DNA from: an uncultured Acetatifactor sp. | GTDB taxonomy: Bacteria > Bacillota > Clostridia > Lachnospirales > Lachnospiraceae | Direction: 5' to 3' | Assembly (NCBI GenBank): GCA_910586835.1 | Contig: CAJUJU010000003.1 | Span: 25,820-89,819, forward strand | DNA length: 64,000 nucleotides | Shown: piece by piece, positions 60,685 to 64,000 of the stretch | Layout: the number at the start of each line of letters is the position of its first letter | Numbering within the stretch: the stretch's first letter is position 1 | Notes under the pieces: generated by a model | Told to the model about the DNA's origin: nothing | The model's database searches: none | The model's input: only the letters and a program-made list of their open reading frames with translations | Program-made: the position numbers and the translations under genes

Positions 60685-61767
60685 ATGAGAACCTATCTGG
60701 TAACGGGAGGCGCCGGTTTTATCGGCTCCAATTACATTCATTACATGTTTCGGAAGTATGGCGACCAGATCCGCATAATCAATGTGGATGCGTTGACCTA
60801 CGCGGGAAATCTGGAGAATCTGAAGGATGTGGAGGACAAAGACAATTACACCTTTGTCAGGGCGGACATCTGTGACAAGGAAGCCATCGAAAGGATTTTT
60901 GCGGAAAATGACATCGACAGAGTGGTGCATTTTGCCGCGGAGAGCCATGTGGACAGAAGCATCAGGAACCCGGAGGTGTTTATTCAGACCAACGTTCTGG
61001 GCACGGGGGTGATGCTGAACTGTGCAAAGGCTGCCTGGGAGCTGCCGGACGGAAGCTTCCGGGAGGGGAAGAAGTTCCTTCATGTCTCTACGGACGAGGT
61101 ATATGGCTCGCTGCCTGACGATGACAACGCGTATTTTTATGAGACATCGCCCTATGAGCCCCACAGTCCGTATTCCGCCAGCAAGGCCGGCGCGGACATG
61201 CTGGTGAAATCCTATATGGATACTTATCATTTCCCTGCCAATATAACCAACTGCTCCAACAATTACGGACCTTATCAGTTTCCGGAGAAGCTGATTCCTC
61301 TTATTATCAACAATGCGCTTCAGGGGAAAAAGCTGCCGGTGTACGGTGACGGAAAGAATGTCCGTGACTGGCTTTATGTGGAGGATCACGCCAAGGCCAT
61401 TGATATGGTGCAGGAGCAGGGGCGGCTGTTTGAGACTTACAATATCGGCGGGCACAACGAAAAACAAAATATAGAGATCATCCATATTATTCTGGAGACG
61501 CTGCAGGAGATGCTGCCGGATACGGATCCCAGGAAAGCACATGTGACCACGGAACTGATTACCTATGTGGAGGATCGGAAGGGGCATGACAGGCGATATG
61601 CCATCGCTCCTGACAAGATCCGGGCGGAGATCGGCTGGGAACCGGAGACCATGTTCCGGGAGGGCATCCGCAGAACGATTCAGTGGTTTTTTGAGCACGA
61701 GGAATGGATGAAAAATGTGACCAGCGGTGATTACCAGAAGTACTACACTGAGATGTATGAAAAGTAA
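60685..61767 (+). CDS. rmlB: dTDP-glucose 4,6-dehydratase, RmlB
   Basis: A 360-residue short-chain dehydrogenase that makes dTDP-4-keto-6-deoxyglucose from dTDP-glucose. GGAGFIGSNYIHYM is the NAD loop, FAAESHVDRSIRNPEVFI the substrate region, STDEVYGSL and YSASKAGADMLVKSY the catalytic Thr/Asp and Tyr-Lys residues, and NCSNNYGPYQFPEKLIPLI a family hallmark. GGAGA nine bases upstream supports the ATG at 60685; an in-frame upstream extension of 34 codons has no homology. RmlC and RmlD are not in the window, so the product can flow to WecE, or to rhamnose if those genes lie elsewhere. Confidence 0.94.
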   Translation: MRTYLVTGGAGFIGSNYIHYMFRKYGDQIRIINVDALTYAGNLENLKDVEDKDNYTFVRADICDKEAIERIFAENDIDRVVHFAAESHVDRSIRNPEVFIQTNVLGTGVMLNCAKAAWELPDGSFREGKKFLHVSTDEVYGSLPDDDNAYFYETSPYEPHSPYSASKAGADMLVKSYMDTYHFPANITNCSNNYGPYQFPEKLIPLIINNALQGKKLPVYGDGKNVRDWLYVEDHAKAIDMVQEQGRLFETYNIGGHNEKQNIEIIHIILETLQEMLPDTDPRKAHVTTELITYVEDRKGHDRRYAIAPDKIRAEIGWEPETMFREGIRRTIQWFFEHEEWMKNVTSGDYQKYYTEMYEK

Positions 61768-61782
61768 AGAAAAATGCGTAAA

Positions 61783-61808
61783 ATGGGAACGATGAACGTC
61801 GTTCCCAT
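61783..61808 (+). other. Hairpin between rmlB and rmlA
   Basis: A perfect 10-bp inverted repeat (61783-61792 with 61799-61808) with a six-base loop lies in the short gap. No T-run follows, so it is more likely an mRNA processing or stabilising structure than a terminator. Confidence 0.5.
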
Positions 61809-61834
61809 TCGGCGTGCAGACAGGGAGGTTATCT

Positions 61835-62704
61835 ATGAAGGGAATTATTCTGGCGGGGGGCTCCGGTACAAGGCTGTATCCTTTGACAAAGGCTGTCTCC
61901 AAACAGATTATGCCGGTGTACGACAAGCCAATGATTTATTATCCGCTCTCTACGCTGATGCTGGCGGGCATCCGCGAAATTTTGATTATATCCACCCCAC
62001 GGGATCTGCCGGTTTTTGAGGAGCTGCTGGGCGACGGCCATCAGCTGGGGATGGAGCTGTCCTATGCGGTGCAGGAGAGCCCCAGAGGTCTGGCGGACGC
62101 CTTTCTCATTGGTGCGGATTTTATCGGCAGAGACAGAGTTGCGCTGGTTCTGGGGGACAATATTTTTTACGGGCAGAGCTTTTCCAGAGTGCTCAGGGAG
62201 GTTGCGGCCAGGGAGAAGGGAGCTACCATTTTCGGCTATTATGTGCGTGATCCCAGGGAATATGGCGTGGTGGAGTTTGACGGCAGCGGGAAGGCCATAT
62301 CCATTGAGGAAAAGCCGGAGAATCCCAAGAGTAATTATGCCGTTCCGGGATTGTATTTTTATGACAATGACGTGGTGGAGATCGCAAAGAACGTAAAGCC
62401 CTCCGCAAGGGGTGAGATCGAAATTACCGCGGTAAACAATGAATACCTTCATAGGGGAACGCTTCATGTGGAGACGCTGGGAAGAGGATTTGCCTGGCTG
62501 GATACAGGGAATCATGACGCGCTTCTTGATGCCTCCGACTTTGTAGCAGCGTTCCAGAAGAGACAGGGACTCTACATTTCCTGTATCGAGGAGATCGCCT
62601 ACAAAAGAGGGTTTATCAGTAAGGAACAGCTGCTGAAGCTGGCGGAGCCGCTGATGAAGACAAATTATGGAAAGTATATGGTAGAGGTAGCAAATGGACT
62701 CTAA
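61835..62704 (+). CDS. rmlA: Glucose-1-phosphate thymidylyltransferase, RmlA
   Basis: A 289-residue nucleotidyltransferase that makes dTDP-glucose from dTTP and glucose-1-phosphate, the substrate of RmlB. The signature is [20 protein letters not shown], with [50 protein letters not shown] and [21 protein letters not shown] precedes the ATG at 61835. Its last bases overlap the start of the downstream GH25 gene, so sugar-nucleotide synthesis and the wall hydrolase are co-transcribed. Confidence 0.95.
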   Translation: MKGIILAGGSGTRLYPLTKAVSKQIMPVYDKPMIYYPLSTLMLAGIREILIISTPRDLPVFEELLGDGHQLGMELSYAVQESPRGLADAFLIGADFIGRDRVALVLGDNIFYGQSFSRVLREVAAREKGATIFGYYVRDPREYGVVEFDGSGKAISIEEKPENPKSNYAVPGLYFYDNDVVEIAKNVKPSARGEIEITAVNNEYLHRGTLHVETLGRGFAWLDTGNHDALLDASDFVAAFQKRQGLYISCIEEIAYKRGFISKEQLLKLAEPLMKTNYGKYMVEVANGL

Positions 62705-63947
62705 GCTGCGCAGGATGACAATTTTGGCGTCTATGGCGGTGATTCTGCTGGCTGCAATGCTGGTGCTTTACGTCAACCGGGAGCGGGGAGAGAGGCCTGC
62801 GCCTTCTGACCCGGAGCCCTCTCAGTCTGTGGAACTGCAGGAGGAACCGGACAGCGGACAGATCGGGAACGATCTGAAGGCTTTTCTGAGAGACAACACT
62901 TTTTTTGATCCGGAGATGAATCCGATTCTGGAAGCGGCGCGGGATGATATGACGCGGTTGTCGCTGGTTGTTACTTCTGTGGAGAAGGATCTGCGGGTCA
63001 GGGTTGTGGATATGTCCGGGGAACCGGTGACAGGTGAAAGCTTTTTTATCAGTCTGGACGGAGTCGGGGAATACAAGGATCTGGATAAGGACGGAGTGAT
63101 ATACATAGGCGGTCTGACGGCCGGGGAATATTATGTGGAGCTTCTTCCGATTGCCGGTTATCATGTGCCGGAAAATGAGACGCGCGTGAGGGTGAAAGAT
63201 AAGGTGGAGTATCTTGCCATTGACGATATTTCGCTTCTCATCAGGACGGAGGCGGATATTGACGCGGAAGCGGAGGATACCGCCGTGGCAGACGCGCTGG
63301 AGGATGCCGATAAGACCGAGATCAAAAAGTTTCAGAAGACAACAGGAAACAGCAGGCTGGGCATTGATGTGTCAAAGTGGAACGGTGAAATAGACTGGGA
63401 CAGGGTGCGCAGCGCGGGAGTGGAATATGCCATCATCCGTGCGGGCTATCGCGGTTCTGTCACGGGAAGCCTGGTGGAAGATCCATACTTTGCCGTCAAC
63501 ATGAAGGGAGCTGCCGCCAGCGGTCTGCCGGTGGGCGTCTACTTCTTTACCCAGGCGGTAAATGAAGTGGAGGCAGTGGAGGAAGCGTCTGCAGTGCTGG
63601 ATCTGGTGAAGGAGTACAAGCTGGATTTCCCCATTTTCATCGATACTGAGGGCGCCGGTGGGAACGGCCGTGCCGACGGTCTGGACGCCGATACCAGAAC
63701 CCTTGTGTGCGAGGCGTTCTGCAGAACCATTGAGAATGCCGGCTATGAGGCCGGGGTATATGCAAGCCGCAACTGGTACAATAATAATCTGCATACGGAC
63801 AGGCTGGATAATGATTACTGTATCTGGCTTGCGGAATACCGCGGTGTGCCGCTGTACCAGGGCTATTACCAGATGTGGCAGTACACCTCCAAGGGAAAAG
63901 TAGACGGCATCGAAGGCAACGTGGATATGAATATAAGCTACTACTAG
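62694..63947 (+). CDS. Membrane-anchored GH25 muramidase, short form
   Basis: A 417-residue protein with an N-terminal membrane helix ([18 protein letters not shown]), a linker, a small Cna-B-like domain ([20 protein letters not shown], then [20 protein letters not shown]) and a C-terminal GH25 domain with [27 protein letters not shown] and FIDTEGAGG holding the catalytic acids. It is a smaller relative of the 1214-residue GH25 protein at 56884, without the acidic repeats and Ig domains. It starts inside the last codons of rmlA. Muramidase action near the membrane could make room in the wall for the glycan of this locus. Confidence 0.9.
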   Translation: MDSKLRRMTILASMAVILLAAMLVLYVNRERGERPAPSDPEPSQSVELQEEPDSGQIGNDLKAFLRDNTFFDPEMNPILEAARDDMTRLSLVVTSVEKDLRVRVVDMSGEPVTGESFFISLDGVGEYKDLDKDGVIYIGGLTAGEYYVELLPIAGYHVPENETRVRVKDKVEYLAIDDISLLIRTEADIDAEAEDTAVADALEDADKTEIKKFQKTTGNSRLGIDVSKWNGEIDWDRVRSAGVEYAIIRAGYRGSVTGSLVEDPYFAVNMKGAAASGLPVGVYFFTQAVNEVEAVEEASAVLDLVKEYKLDFPIFIDTEGAGGNGRADGLDADTRTLVCEAFCRTIENAGYEAGVYASRNWYNNNLHTDRLDNDYCIWLAEYRGVPLYQGYYQMWQYTSKGKVDGIEGNVDMNISYY

Positions 63948-63995
63948 AAAATCAAGCGGCTGCGAAGCAGACATTTGATTTTCAGTAGTAGCTTA
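63934..63995. other. Long imperfect hairpin covering the GH25 stop codon
   Basis: The left arm (63934-63955) and right arm (63975-63995) pair over 21 bp with one bulged base. The stop codon of the GH25 gene lies in the left arm. The 19-base loop holds a small CTGC-GAA-GCAG stem. No T-run follows within the window. Confidence 0.6.
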
Positions 63996-64000
63996 GCGAA

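Overview
The window reads as a chromosomal stretch from a Gram-positive Firmicute, most likely a Lachnospiraceae/Clostridium cluster XIVa gut bacterium. The reasons are strong AGGAGG-type ribosome sites, the gene order uvrC-hprK-glcK-murB-rapZ-whiA-crh (rapZ-whiA-crh as in Bacillus yvcJ-yvcL-crh), a Crh-like HPr, a GlpP-type antiterminator, and many cell-wall glycan genes with no outer-membrane genes. I saw no transposase, integrase, tRNA, rRNA or CRISPR array.

Region 1 (1-19.1 kb) is mainly housekeeping. It holds the 3' end of ftsH, then a tight uvrC-hprK-glcK-murB-rapZ-whiA-crh series closed by a terminator. Next come a lipid/diacylglycerol kinase, class II fructose-bisphosphate aldolase, a GH95 fucosidase with its own candidate operator, a cyclophilin, a GNAT acetyltransferase, a MATE exporter with an odd repetitive N-terminus, an aldo-keto reductase, and hflK-hflC.

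Region 2 (19.3-23 kb) holds a GlpP-like antiterminator, two tandem paralogous XRE regulators that share a promoter element, and recQ.

Region 3 (23-56.7 kb) is a large surface-glycan locus. It contains all six enzymes for CMP-pseudaminic acid: PseB and PseC near 23-27 kb, then PseF, PseH, PseI and PseG at 40-45.7 kb. It also has a sialyltransferase-type enzyme with EDG and HP motifs, a PglK-type ABC flippase, four GT2 transferases (three of the polyprenyl-phosphate-sugar synthase type), WecE/RffA, and about seven large polytopic membrane proteins, several GT-C-like. Three membrane-anchored SGNH-hydrolase-like proteins lie in it. An FkbH-like HAD phosphatase/GNAT fusion plus an acyl carrier protein sit between pseF and pseH, which suggests a non-acetyl acyl decoration of the sugar. 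A blaI/blaR1-like regulatory operon with a small secreted protein is inserted between pseB and pseC.

Region 4 (56.8-64 kb) has two membrane-anchored GH25 muramidases flanking rmlB-rmlA. The first carries an 11-copy, 48-bp tandem repeat that encodes an acidic, Tyr-rich and probably cytoplasmic tail.

Taken together, the locus looks like a nonulosonic-acid-containing cell-wall polymer or glycoprotein system. Nucleotide sugars are made in the cytoplasm (Pse genes, RmlAB-WecE) and moved across the membrane as lipid-linked units (PglK-like flippase, GtrB-type synthases). Membrane GT-C enzymes would then attach them, SGNH enzymes would edit or acylate them, and GH25 enzymes would act on nearby peptidoglycan. 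The enzyme identities are well supported. The polymer structure, the acceptor and the acyl modification are inference.
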